Assembly (NCBI GenBank): GCA_018667205.1
Contig: JABIVN010000520.1
Location: 1 to 8,672 of the forward strand
DNA: 8,672 bases
Origin: Gammaproteobacteria bacterium
GTDB taxonomy: Bacteria; Pseudomonadota; Gammaproteobacteria; Pseudomonadales; Azotimanducaceae
Direction of reading: 5' to 3'
Positions 1-6,840 of the stretch are shown here, in pieces; position 1 is the first letter of the stretch; each line of letters begins with the position of its first letter. The notes beneath the pieces are model-generated. The model was given only the letters and a program-made list of their open reading frames with translations. It was not told where the DNA came from and searched no databases. Position numbers and translations under genes: made by a program.

Positions 1-59
1 AACCGTTTATTAAAAACCGTTTATTAAAAACCGTTTATTAAAAACCGTTTATTAAAAAC
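1..59. repeat. 14-bp perfect tandem repeat, four copies plus a 3-nt partial, upstream of nrdJb
   Basis: The unit AACCGTTTATTAAA occurs at 1-14, 15-28, 29-42 and 43-56 without a single mismatch, and AAC follows at 57-59. The array starts at the window edge, so the true copy number may be higher. Each copy contains TAA. Because 14 is not a multiple of three, three consecutive copies close all three plus-strand frames; the reverse complement also carries TAA in every copy. The array is therefore non-coding and separates nrdJb from whatever lies to the left, presumably nrdJa. The remaining leader, 60-106, holds only a weak 4-bp inverted repeat (GCTC 67-70, GAGC 77-80) and the ribosome binding region of nrdJb. 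Perfect identity of the copies suggests recent expansion by slippage, which is inference. No function is evident. Confidence 0.97.
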
Positions 60-106
60 AAGGCCCGCTCTGAAATGAGCAGTCCTGAGCAAATAATGGA
101 TAGGCA

Positions 107-778
107 ATGGCTATTAAGATAGAGAAGAAAATTGTTGGGTATACCCTAAAAAAACCGCGTGCAGAAGTACCTGAAAAGCCACCCGAAAAAGAGACAATGC
201 ATGAACACGTCGCTCGACCAGACGAGCTGCGTGGTTACACCTACAAAATCAAGACGCCGCTGTCAGATCATGCGATGTATATAACCATTAATAACATTGT
301 GTTGAATGTTGAGACGGAGCACGAGCAAGAGTTCCCCTTCGAGATTTTTATCAACTCTAAGAACATGGAACAGTTCCAATGGATCCTTGCGCTTACCCGA
401 GTTATATCCGCCGTCTTTCGCAAAGGCGGTGATAGCGTTTTCCTGGCGGAGGAACTTAAACAAGTGTTTGACCCGCAGGGTGGCTACTTTAAAAAAGGTG
501 GCCGTTTTATGCCCTCACTGGTCGCTGAGATTGGAGAGGTCCTTGAAACTCACATGACCAAAATCGGCCTCATCAAAAAAGAAGAATTAAGCACAGTTCA
601 CAAGGAGTTGATTGCCGAAAAACGCATTTTACTGGAAGGCGCAGCCAACTCAGAAAAAGTCGACCCGGGTGGCTTCCCACCTGGGGCCCAGCTTTGCAAA
701 AAGTGTAATGTTACAGCCATGGTGTTGATGGATGGTTGTATGACCTGCCTCAGTTGTGGCGATAGTAAGTGCGGCTGA
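107..778 (+). CDS. nrdJb: Class II (adenosylcobalamin-dependent) ribonucleotide reductase, C-terminal subunit NrdJb (TSCPD domain)
   Basis: This 223-residue protein resembles NrdJb, the small C-terminal component of the split B12-dependent ribonucleotide reductase known from Pseudomonas, which acts with the catalytic NrdJa to make deoxyribonucleotides in the cytoplasm. Residues about 45-150 correspond to the TSCPD domain (for example YITINNIVLN, the FEIFINSKN stretch and FRKGGD). The C-terminus is cysteine-rich: C197 and C200, then C211, C214, C217 and C222, a CxxC-x10-CxxCxxC-x4-C arrangement. The final C-x4-C matches the spacing of the redox-active pair that re-reduces the active-site disulphide in class II enzymes. 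The other cysteines probably bind zinc. The catalytic barrel is absent, so the protein cannot act alone. The start ATG at 107 follows GGATAGG at 98-104; an ATG at 96 is in another frame. thyA follows after 17 nt, consistent with one transcript. nrdJa would be expected upstream, outside the window. Confidence 0.88.
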   Translation: MAIKIEKKIVGYTLKKPRAEVPEKPPEKETMHEHVARPDELRGYTYKIKTPLSDHAMYITINNIVLNVETEHEQEFPFEIFINSKNMEQFQWILALTRVISAVFRKGGDSVFLAEELKQVFDPQGGYFKKGGRFMPSLVAEIGEVLETHMTKIGLIKKEELSTVHKELIAEKRILLEGAANSEKVDPGGFPPGAQLCKKCNVTAMVLMDGCMTCLSCGDSKCG

Positions 779-795
779 TCCAGGAATAATCGCTA

Positions 796-1635
796 ATGCA
801 GGCATACTTGGAGCAACTCCATTTTATTCTGGACAACGGCATCGTTCGAGGTGACCGGACCGGCGTAGGCACCATCTCTGTCTTTGGCCTTACCGCCAGG
901 TACAACATGGCTGATGGCTTTCCCGCGATGACTACCAAGAAACTGGCCTGGAAGGTCATGTCCTCGGAACTGTTATGGTTCATCTCAGGGTCTACCAACA
1001 TTAATGATCTCAAAGAGATCTATCAGCACAACAAAATCTGGGACGCCAACTATGACGACTACGTGAAACGTCTGGGCATGGAAGCCAGCACGGGCGATAT
1101 GGGCCGTGTTTACGGTTCACAGTGGAGAAAATGGAAAACGGTAGACGGCCGCGAAGTCGATCAATTATCCGATGCCGTTGATCTGATTAAGAACAACCCC
1201 AATAGCAGAAGGATTATCGTCAACGCGTGGAATCCCGGCGAGGCCTCTCCCGATCAGGTAGCGCTGCCACCCTGTCACACATTCTTCCAATTCTACGTGG
1301 CCGACGGAAAACTTTCGTTACACATGTACCAGCGCTCGGCTGATATGTTCCTTGGCGTACCTTTCAACATTGCCTCTTATTCTCTGCTGCTACATATGAT
1401 GGCTAAAATCACCGGGCTTACCGCACATGAATTTGTACACACTATCGGGGATGCGCATATCTACCTTAATGCCGTTGAGCAAGCGAAAGAACAGATCACA
1501 CGCAGCCCGCTACCCCGCCCCTCACTGAAGATCGTAGATCGGGGCCAGAAAACAATCGACGATTTCGCGATGACTGACTTCAGCCTGAGTGACTACCAGA
1601 GCCATGAGCCGATCAAGGCACGAATGGCCGTCTAG
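796..1635 (+). CDS. thyA: Thymidylate synthase ThyA
   Basis: Thymidylate synthase methylates dUMP to dTMP using 5,10-methylenetetrahydrofolate, which it converts to dihydrofolate; it is cytosolic and a homodimer. All family landmarks are visible in the 279 residues. These are the phosphate-binding R21 in GDRTGVGT, the catalytic C160 in LPPCHTFFQFYV, the dUMP-contacting QRSADMFLGVPFN block at 179-191, GDAHIY at 218-223, and the conserved C-terminus ending in a hydrophobic V279. It is about 15 residues longer than the 264-residue E. coli enzyme. The extra length sits near residues 87-99 (around YVKRLGMEAS), as in other long-form ThyA proteins. The ATG at 796 is preceded by AGGA at 782-785. It lies 17 nt after nrdJb, so both dNTP-synthesis genes are probably translated from one mRNA. 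It ends 14 nt from the convergent acetyltransferase gene. Confidence 0.98.
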   Translation: MQAYLEQLHFILDNGIVRGDRTGVGTISVFGLTARYNMADGFPAMTTKKLAWKVMSSELLWFISGSTNINDLKEIYQHNKIWDANYDDYVKRLGMEASTGDMGRVYGSQWRKWKTVDGREVDQLSDAVDLIKNNPNSRRIIVNAWNPGEASPDQVALPPCHTFFQFYVADGKLSLHMYQRSADMFLGVPFNIASYSLLLHMMAKITGLTAHEFVHTIGDAHIYLNAVEQAKEQITRSPLPRPSLKIVDRGQKTIDDFAMTDFSLSDYQSHEPIKARMAV

Positions 1636-1649
1636 GGCAATGTTATTTC

Positions 1650-2144
1650 TTACCGCTCTATGGCGAGAATTCGAAACCCCTGGTTTCGGAACATTGCTGT
1701 GATTCCCGGCGGAAGTTCCTGAACTGTTCTAAATGTCACTTTCTCTGCGCCTGTTGCAAACGACTTTTCGATCATCCTGGTCAACAGTAACGACCCGAGT
1801 CCCTCTCTGCTGAATTCAGAAAACAACCCAAAAGCCTTAATCCTCGTCGAGCCTCCCGTCGCTCGCATGAGTTTCTGTTCGCGAACAATTTCGCAGCATC
1901 CTGCAGGTTCGCCATCACAATAAACTGCAAAGAACTCACATCTTGGGTCTGTCAGGTAATGTTGCCATTGTGAACCACTCCAACCTGAACGGTCTTCGTC
2001 CACGTTGGCATTAATGTTGTCCCATAAAAACCGGGCGAACCGGCAGGAAGTCGCGCTCAACCGAGAAATGGTCAACGATTCGTTCGCAAACAACTGGGGG
2101 GAAAAGTCCCCTCGGTTAAGTTCCAGTTTTGACGTCACGGCCAT
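1650..2144 (-). CDS. GNAT-family N-acetyltransferase
   Basis: This 164-residue protein has the size and outline of a GCN5-related N-acetyltransferase, which moves an acetyl group from acetyl-CoA to an amine. The acetyl-CoA pyrophosphate loop is visible as REGLGS at 113-118, fitting R/Q-x-x-G-x-G/A, followed by the helix LLLTRMIEKSFATGA. The C-terminal MFRNQGFRIL (151-160) resembles the usual motif B segment ending in GFR. The central FFAVYCDGEPAGCCEI (71-86) fits strands beta 2-3. The preceding strand of motif A (IKAFGLF) is less typical than the common LxVxPxxRG form. The substrate cannot be inferred. It is the last gene of the DUF1244-M20-GNAT run, 12 nt after the M20 stop, with its ribosome binding site in that gap. 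It converges on thyA. Confidence 0.85.
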   Translation of the reverse strand: MAVTSKLELNRGDFSPQLFANESLTISRLSATSCRFARFLWDNINANVDEDRSGWSGSQWQHYLTDPRCEFFAVYCDGEPAGCCEIVREQKLMRATGGSTRIKAFGLFSEFSREGLGSLLLTRMIEKSFATGAEKVTFRTVQELPPGITAMFRNQGFRILAIER

Positions 2145-2150
2145 GGGATA

Positions 2151-2155
2151 CTCCT
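2151..2155 (-). promoter_or_regulatory. Ribosome binding site of the GNAT gene
   Basis: On the minus strand AGGAG lies one base after the TGA stop of the M20 gene and 6 nt before the ATG whose first base is 2144. It fixes that ATG as the start and supports coupled translation of the two genes. Confidence 0.75.
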
Positions 2156-2156
2156 G

Positions 2157-3629
2157 TCACTTACTTGGCGGAGCGGGAAGGTCTTTCGAGACCACTTCTT
2201 TTAAGACCACTTCTTTCGAGACCACTTCTTTCAAGACCACTTCTCTCAAGACCACTACGGCTCGAGTCAAACGATAGAGAAACTCCAGCCCTTCATAGAA
2301 ACTGCGCTTGAGCAATCGCTCATCACGCCCATGAATTCGATTATCACCAAATTCTGTAAACACGCCCGACACACCATACACAGGGACACCAGCGTTACGG
2401 AAAAATGTAGCGTCAGTCGCACCGGTGCTCATCGTGGGAAGTACCAGGGCCCCTGGCCACATTGCCCTTGTGATTTCTCGAATTGGCGCCATGATGGTGT
2501 CATCTAGCGGTGAAGCCTCACTGAACAAGGCATCCCACTTAGGCGTCAATGTCATTGAGGGAATACCAGCCACTTTAAATAGCACCTCACTGACCTGCTT
2601 TACACTCTCGCCGGGAAAAACCCTGCAATTCACGGTTGCGCTAGCGCGCTGTGGCAGGGCGTTCTCTGCATGCCCTGCGTCCAACTGTGTCGCAACGCAG
2701 GTGGTTCGGAGACGGGCGTTAATCTCTGGTTCATCACGGAAATAATCGATACTCATGATCGCCGGTGGTTCTTCCAGCAATCCGTAGAGTAGCGCCGCTC
2801 GGTCACCACTACTTTGCCCCGCAATCCCAGCAAAGTAGGCGCGGGTCGTTTGGTTAAAACGAACGGGGAACTCAAAGGCTTCAATTCTCGTCAAGGCTGC
2901 CGCAAGCTGGTAAATCGCATTGTCACCCCTTGGGACGGCGCTATGCCCACCAGCATTGGTAATCTCAAGAGAGAAAGTCTGGTAGGTTTTCTCCGCTGTC
3001 TGCACGGTATTGGCGACATATTTGCCGTCCTTAATCATTCCGCCACCACCTTCATTAAAAACCAACGCAGCTTCCACCAATTCAGGATGCTCTCTAACAA
3101 GGTAGAGCGCGCCGTTATGCGGCCCGCTTTCCTCATCGGCAGTCAACGCGATCACCAGATCCCGGGTCAGATTAGCCCTCTCTCGATGCAGACGGATGAA
3201 GTTTGATAGATGTATCGCGACCTCGTTTTTGTCATCAAGCGTTCCCCTACCGTAAAAATAGCCGCCCTCTTCAGTCAGTTTCTTCGGGTCCATCGACCAG
3301 TCCGCGATGTCTGCCTCAACCACATCGAGATGTGCGAGCAGTAACAACGGTTTTCCGACGGGCTTATCTGCACGCAGGCGTGCTACGACATTGCCCTTGC
3401 CACCATGCTCAATCACATGGATATCCTTTGCCGGAACCCCTTCACTTTTCAGTCTGGCGGCAATTGATTCCGCCAGCGCGAGCGTATTGCCTGACGAGTG
3501 AGTCGTGTCAGTTTCAATCAATTCCTTCAACAGTTCGTGTGCATACTGCTCGTATTCACTAACCTCCGGATGTGATCCTGCGACAACACCGGCTAACAAA
3601 AGCAGGACAAAAAAGCCGCCAAACCTCAT
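2157..3629 (-). CDS. Secreted M20-family zinc metallopeptidase with a pentapeptide-repeat C-terminal tail
   Basis: This 490-residue protein belongs to the M20 (M20/M25/M40) metallopeptidases, which use two zinc ions to cleave terminal residues or dipeptides. An N-terminal signal peptide is clear: MRFGG, then a hydrophobic run to about residue 18, with cleavage likely near AGVVAGS. Export is therefore expected. Metal and catalytic residues are in order: H100 and D102 in AHLDVV, D132 in YGRGTLDDK, E166-E167 in TADEESG, E193 in FNEGGGG, and H433 in RIHGRDER. The GGHSAVP at 227-233 belongs to the dimerisation/lid domain. The normal domain ends near residue 457 (LEFLYRLTRA). After it comes a 33-residue tail containing five pentapeptide units, then LPAPPSK; I know of no such tail in the family. 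The gene starts 3 nt after the DUF1244 stop, with AAGGG at 3640-3644 as ribosome binding site. The exact substrate is unknown. Confidence 0.93.
   Translation of the reverse strand: MRFGGFFVLLLLAGVVAGSHPEVSEYEQYAHELLKELIETDTTHSSGNTLALAESIAARLKSEGVPAKDIHVIEHGGKGNVVARLRADKPVGKPLLLLAHLDVVEADIADWSMDPKKLTEEGGYFYGRGTLDDKNEVAIHLSNFIRLHRERANLTRDLVIALTADEESGPHNGALYLVREHPELVEAALVFNEGGGGMIKDGKYVANTVQTAEKTYQTFSLEITNAGGHSAVPRGDNAIYQLAAALTRIEAFEFPVRFNQTTRAYFAGIAGQSSGDRAALLYGLLEEPPAIMSIDYFRDEPEINARLRTTCVATQLDAGHAENALPQRASATVNCRVFPGESVKQVSEVLFKVAGIPSMTLTPKWDALFSEASPLDDTIMAPIREITRAMWPGALVLPTMSTGATDATFFRNAGVPVYGVSGVFTEFGDNRIHGRDERLLKRSFYEGLEFLYRLTRAVVVLREVVLKEVVSKEVVLKEVVSKDLPAPPSK
2176..2257. repeat. 15-bp tandem repeat coding for a pentapeptide-repeat tail of the M20 peptidase
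   Basis: Read on the plus strand, four units of the form ACCACTTCTTTCRAG lie at 2191-2205, 2206-2220, 2221-2235 and 2236-2250. They differ only at two or three positions. A degenerate unit precedes them at 2176-2190 and a 7-nt partial follows at 2251-2257. The 15-bp period keeps frame, so on the minus strand it encodes repeated EVVLK/EVVSK pentapeptides at the end of the M20 protein. The high DNA identity, including codon choice, points to recent duplication rather than protein-level convergence. Confidence 0.95.
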
Positions 3630-3632
3630 AGG

Positions 3633-3935
3633 CTAATGACCCTTATTTTCAAAATTGTCGTCAAACGCGGTCTGCTGCTCCGGCACTGCCTCTGTCTGGT
3701 ATTTCGATTTCCACTCCGAGTACGGCATCCCGTAGATTATTTGTCTCGCCTCTTCATAATCCATGTCGATTCCTTTATCCTCTGCCGCCGCTCGGTACCA
3801 TTTACTCAGGCAATTACGACAAAACCCGGCTAAATTCATCAAGTCGATATTCTGTACCTTGGTGTTTTCACCGAGATGGTCAACTAGACGACGAAACGCC
3901 GCCGCTTCTAATTCAGTTTTAGTCTGATGATCCAT
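3633..3935 (-). CDS. DUF1244 family protein
   Basis: This is a 100-residue, mostly helical protein of the DUF1244 family, common in proteobacteria and without an established function that I know of. The family signature is nearly intact: TKTELEAAAFRRLVDHL at 5-21, then NIDLMNLAGFCRNCLSKWY at 29-47, then YEEARQIIYGMPYSEWK at 60-76. The CxxC pair at C39/C42 could bind metal or be redox-active; that is inference. The last 20 residues look like an acidic, disordered extension. The ATG at 3935 is preferred over an in-frame ATG at 3953, because it has GGAA at a suitable distance and gives the usual MxxxTKTELE start. It is first in the operon with the M20 peptidase (3-nt gap), so translation is probably coupled. 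It diverges from rapA. Confidence 0.9.
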   Translation of the reverse strand: MDHQTKTELEAAAFRRLVDHLGENTKVQNIDLMNLAGFCRNCLSKWYRAAAEDKGIDMDYEEARQIIYGMPYSEWKSKYQTEAVPEQQTAFDDNFENKGH

Positions 3936-3940
3936 AAATG

Positions 3941-3944
3941 TTCC
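3941..3944 (-). promoter_or_regulatory. Ribosome binding site deciding the DUF1244 start
   Basis: GGAA on the minus strand lies 5 nt before the ATG at 3935. The alternative in-frame ATG at 3953 has no purine-rich site upstream, so the shorter 100-residue reading is preferred. Confidence 0.5.
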
Positions 3945-3977
3945 GATAAGCAAAAGAGCTCAAGATAACCCAAAGAC

Positions 3978-3999
3978 TACCGTACTTATATCAACGGTA
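3978..3999. promoter_or_regulatory. Inverted repeat in the divergent DUF1244/rapA intergenic region
   Basis: TACCGT (3978-3983) and ACGGTA (3994-3999) form a perfect 6-bp inverted repeat around a 10-nt AT-rich centre. One more flanking pair is possible beyond a single mismatch. It sits 26 nt before rapA and about 43 nt before DUF1244, in the only stretch where both divergent promoters can lie. It could be an operator for a dimeric regulator. No convincing -35/-10 pair is visible for either gene, so the regulatory reading is speculative. Confidence 0.3.
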
Positions 4000-4025
4000 C
4001 TCAGTACGAATAGGCAAGGCATCAT

Positions 4026-6794
4026 ATGACTGATTTCCAACCAGGACAGAAGTGGATCAGTAGCGCAGAACCGGAGCTTGGAATCGGGCAGATTGTGACT
4101 GTTGAACACAGACTCGTGACGATGAACTTCGACCTGACCGATGAAATCCGTACCTATGCAAAAGACCAAGCACCTCTGACCAGAGTTAAATTTAACGTTG
4201 GTGACATCATTCGAACCGCTGGCGGCCTTGAAGTGGAGGTTTCTCAGGTCTCCGATCAGGATGGCATTCTTGTTTACCACAGCGAATACCAGGACACGTC
4301 TACCGCAATCATCGAAACCGAGTTAGACCCTGGCATCACTTTCAGCAAACCCGAAGAACGGCTATTCACGCTACAAATTGACGATAATAGTTGGTTTAAC
4401 CTTCGCTATCAGACACTACAACACAAGGCACGTCTGGCATCATCCGCTATTAAAGGGCTTCTAGGCCCGCGCGTATCGCTGATTCCACACCAGTTCTTTA
4501 TCGCCCAAGAGGTCGCTTCCCGTTATGCCCCTAGAGTTCTACTGGCGGACGAGGTTGGCCTTGGCAAAACGATTGAGGCAGGACTAATCATCCACCAGCA
4601 ACTCATGACGGGTCGATCAAGCAGAATCATGATCATTGTTCCTCCCGCCCTTAACTTCCAATGGTTCGTTGAAATGATCCGGCGTTTTAATCTGCAATTT
4701 ACAATGCTGGACGAGGAACGCTGCTTGGACATAGAGGCCGATAATCGTCCCGAGCACGAGGATGATGTCCCAGACTTGGATAATCCATTCGACGCCCAGC
4801 AACTGGTCCTTTGTTCTCTCGACCTTTTCCTGGACAACCCAAAACGACTTAAACAAGCAGCGGCAACGGATTGGGACCTGGTCGTGATCGACGAGGCACA
4901 TCACCTTGAATGGCAGGATGGGAAACCCGGTGAGGATTACACCGCGGTTGAACAGCTCAGCAGCGTCGCCAAGGGCTTACTGCTGTTGACGGCCACACCT
5001 GAGCAACTCGGCCGCCTGGGTCATTTCAGTCGTCTTCGACTTTTAGATCCGTCTCGCTACCATCGCTATGACGAATTTCTTGAGGAGGAAATGCAATATG
5101 AAAGCGTTGCTGGCCTGGTCACCGCCCTCCTTAATAAAGAGCAAAATGCCGCCTCAAAAGCCAGGGAACGACTCGGTGAACACGCACCAGATAACGATGA
5201 CGAACTACTACCCGCGTTACTCGATCGACATGGCACTGGTCGGGTATTGTTCAGGAACGTCCGGGAGTCTGTTGACGGTTTTAAGAAACGAGTCCTAAAA
5301 CCCTACGAACTACCTGCGGAAAAATTTCCTGCAGACAATACTGCGACCTGGAACAGTAAAGACGCAAGAATAGACTGGTTGGCAGATCTTCTGAAGCGAT
5401 CTGACGACAAACACCTGATCATCTGCAGCCGCGCTGAAACCGCCATCGCCCTGGACAAATACCTGCGGGACCGAACAACCATCAGGTCTGTTGCCTTCCA
5501 TGAGGGACTGGACCTGGTTGCGAGGGATAGGGCCGCCAACTATTTTGCTGACTCAAACGGCGGTGCCCAGGTACTGGTCTGTTCTGAAATCGGCAGTGAA
5601 GGTCGCAACTTTCAGTTTGCTCACCAACTCGTCATGTACGACCTTCCCAACAGCCCGGATCTACTGGAACAGCGGATCGGAAGGCTCGACAGGATCGGTC
5701 AGAAGGAAGATGTCGTTATACACGTGCCGTTTGCGAAGGGAACTGAACAGGCTCTGCTACTGAGGATCTTCAATGAGGGGTTCTCAATCTTCCAGAAACC
5801 CAATGCCGCCGCCCAAATCGTATTTGACAACCTTCCAGCAGACGTCGGGCCAGACGAACGAGTCAACATTGCGCGAATAGAGAGCGACGCTCGACTGCAA
5901 CAACTGCGTTCGGGCCGGGATCAGTTACTAGAGAGAAATTCCCACCAACCAGAGGTTTCCAGAGATCTGCTCGCCGAGGTTTCCAGAATAGAAACCGATG
6001 GGGCGCTCGAGACATACATGGAACAGTCCTTCGACATGTTCGGTCTGGAATCGGAACCCCTCTCAGAGACTGCTTTTTTAGTTAAACCAACGGAGAGCAT
6101 GGTCCGAAACAGCTCGGTCAGCGCAGAGACCCAGGACAGATTCCGTTACCCGGAACTGCCGGAGGAAGGCACTGGCTATACATTTAATCGAGACACCGCA
6201 CTAGCCAGGGAAGATCTGTTGTTCCTGACATGGGAAAGCCCGCTCGTAGAGCAGGCGCTGGATCTGGTTGCAAGTGACGTTACAGGCAACAGCACAGTGG
6301 TTGTCGTGAAGCTCAAGGGAATAAAAACCGGTACCATGATGGTAGAAACCCTACATCAAATTGAGTGTGTCGCGCCAGTTGCACTAAACGCGAACCAATA
6401 CCTCCCTGCCACGCTCGTCCGCTCACTGATTACCCCGGAGCGACAGGATGCATCTGCCCAAATCCCTTTCAATAACTGGGACGATAATCTCGCTGTGCCT
6501 GCAGAAACGATTGCCAAAATCGTGATCCAACAGGAAGGCGGCATCAAGAAACTTTTGGCATCAGCGAATAGCATTGCTCAGTTGAAGTTTGCACCCATAA
6601 AAACGGAAGCTCTGAATTTAATGACCCGTCATCTGGGCAACGAAATCACACGTTTAAAAGCGCTGGCGCAGGTTAACCCTAATGTCAGGTCAGAAGAGGT
6701 CGAATTTCTAGAGGATCGACTTCGGTTGCTTACGTCCGCCATAGGCCATTCACAGATCAGGCTAGAAGCAGTTCGATTGATCATTGCTGCCTAA
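4026..6794 (+). CDS. rapA: RNA polymerase-associated Swi2/Snf2 ATPase RapA (HepA)
   Basis: RapA binds core RNA polymerase and uses ATP hydrolysis to recycle polymerase stalled after transcription. This 922-residue protein is a little shorter than the 968-residue E. coli protein but collinear with it. The N-terminal Tudor-like pair spans roughly 1-106 (MTDFQPGQKWISSAEPELG is a family signature). Helicase lobe 1 carries the Walker A block DEVGLGKT at 175-182, DEAH at 289-292 and LTATP at 321-325. Lobe 2 carries EGRNFQFA at 525-532 and the arginine-finger motif QRIGRLDRIGQ at 549-559. An acidic stretch, EADNRPEHEDD (237-247), sits before DNPFDAQQLVLCSLD as in other RapA proteins. The remaining C-terminal region holds the spacer and C-terminal domains. 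AAGG at 4016-4019 precedes the ATG by 6 nt. It stands alone as a transcription unit. No defects seen. Confidence 0.97.
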   Translation: MTDFQPGQKWISSAEPELGIGQIVTVEHRLVTMNFDLTDEIRTYAKDQAPLTRVKFNVGDIIRTAGGLEVEVSQVSDQDGILVYHSEYQDTSTAIIETELDPGITFSKPEERLFTLQIDDNSWFNLRYQTLQHKARLASSAIKGLLGPRVSLIPHQFFIAQEVASRYAPRVLLADEVGLGKTIEAGLIIHQQLMTGRSSRIMIIVPPALNFQWFVEMIRRFNLQFTMLDEERCLDIEADNRPEHEDDVPDLDNPFDAQQLVLCSLDLFLDNPKRLKQAAATDWDLVVIDEAHHLEWQDGKPGEDYTAVEQLSSVAKGLLLLTATPEQLGRLGHFSRLRLLDPSRYHRYDEFLEEEMQYESVAGLVTALLNKEQNAASKARERLGEHAPDNDDELLPALLDRHGTGRVLFRNVRESVDGFKKRVLKPYELPAEKFPADNTATWNSKDARIDWLADLLKRSDDKHLIICSRAETAIALDKYLRDRTTIRSVAFHEGLDLVARDRAANYFADSNGGAQVLVCSEIGSEGRNFQFAHQLVMYDLPNSPDLLEQRIGRLDRIGQKEDVVIHVPFAKGTEQALLLRIFNEGFSIFQKPNAAAQIVFDNLPADVGPDERVNIARIESDARLQQLRSGRDQLLERNSHQPEVSRDLLAEVSRIETDGALETYMEQSFDMFGLESEPLSETAFLVKPTESMVRNSSVSAETQDRFRYPELPEEGTGYTFNRDTALAREDLLFLTWESPLVEQALDLVASDVTGNSTVVVVKLKGIKTGTMMVETLHQIECVAPVALNANQYLPATLVRSLITPERQDASAQIPFNNWDDNLAVPAETIAKIVIQQEGGIKKLLASANSIAQLKFAPIKTEALNLMTRHLGNEITRLKALAQVNPNVRSEEVEFLEDRLRLLTSAIGHSQIRLEAVRLIIAA

Positions 6795-6810
6795 TGCTTT
6801 GGTGGACGAC

Positions 6811-6823
6811 GCCGATGGTCGGC
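6811..6823. other. Short GC-rich hairpin between convergent rapA and the glycosyltransferase gene
   Basis: GCCGA (6811-6815) and TCGGC (6819-6823) form a perfect 5-bp stem with a 3-nt loop in the 46-nt gap between two convergent genes. The place suits a bidirectional terminator. There is no T-run on either side and the stem is short, so an intrinsic terminator is not established. Confidence 0.25.
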
Positions 6824-6840
6824 TCTGATACAGCCTCCTA

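Noticed and set aside
1..59. CRISPR-like array
   Set aside because: The 14-bp copies abut directly with no spacers, so it is a simple tandem repeat.
96..98. Alternative ATG start for nrdJb
   Set aside because: It is in a different frame from the coding sequence and does not lead into the NrdJb protein.
750..1013. Minus-strand reading frame opposite thyA
   Set aside because: It lies wholly across confident nrdJb/thyA coding sequence, with no domain-like features; it is a shadow frame.
1876..1887. 12-bp palindrome TGTTCGCGAACA, possibly a regulator site
   Set aside because: It lies within the GNAT coding sequence, away from any promoter, and does not fit a LexA site I recognise; probably chance in codons for IVREQ.
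2005..2311. Plus-strand frames through the 15-bp repeat, giving repetitive TTSFK- or RPLLS-like peptides
   Set aside because: They are antisense to the M20 and GNAT genes; the repetition is a by-product of the DNA repeat, and the minus-strand frame has clear homology.
2814..3562. Plus-strand reading frames of 64-130 residues
   Set aside because: They lie opposite the M20 catalytic domain, whose metal-binding motifs are all intact on the minus strand.
3960..4280. Minus-strand frame of 106 residues overlapping the rapA start
   Set aside because: It overlaps the conserved RapA N-terminus and has no recognisable domain or ribosome binding site.
4523..4904. Two overlapping minus-strand frames inside rapA
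   Set aside because: They oppose the Walker A to DEAH region of RapA; low-complexity arginine/serine composition typical of shadow frames.
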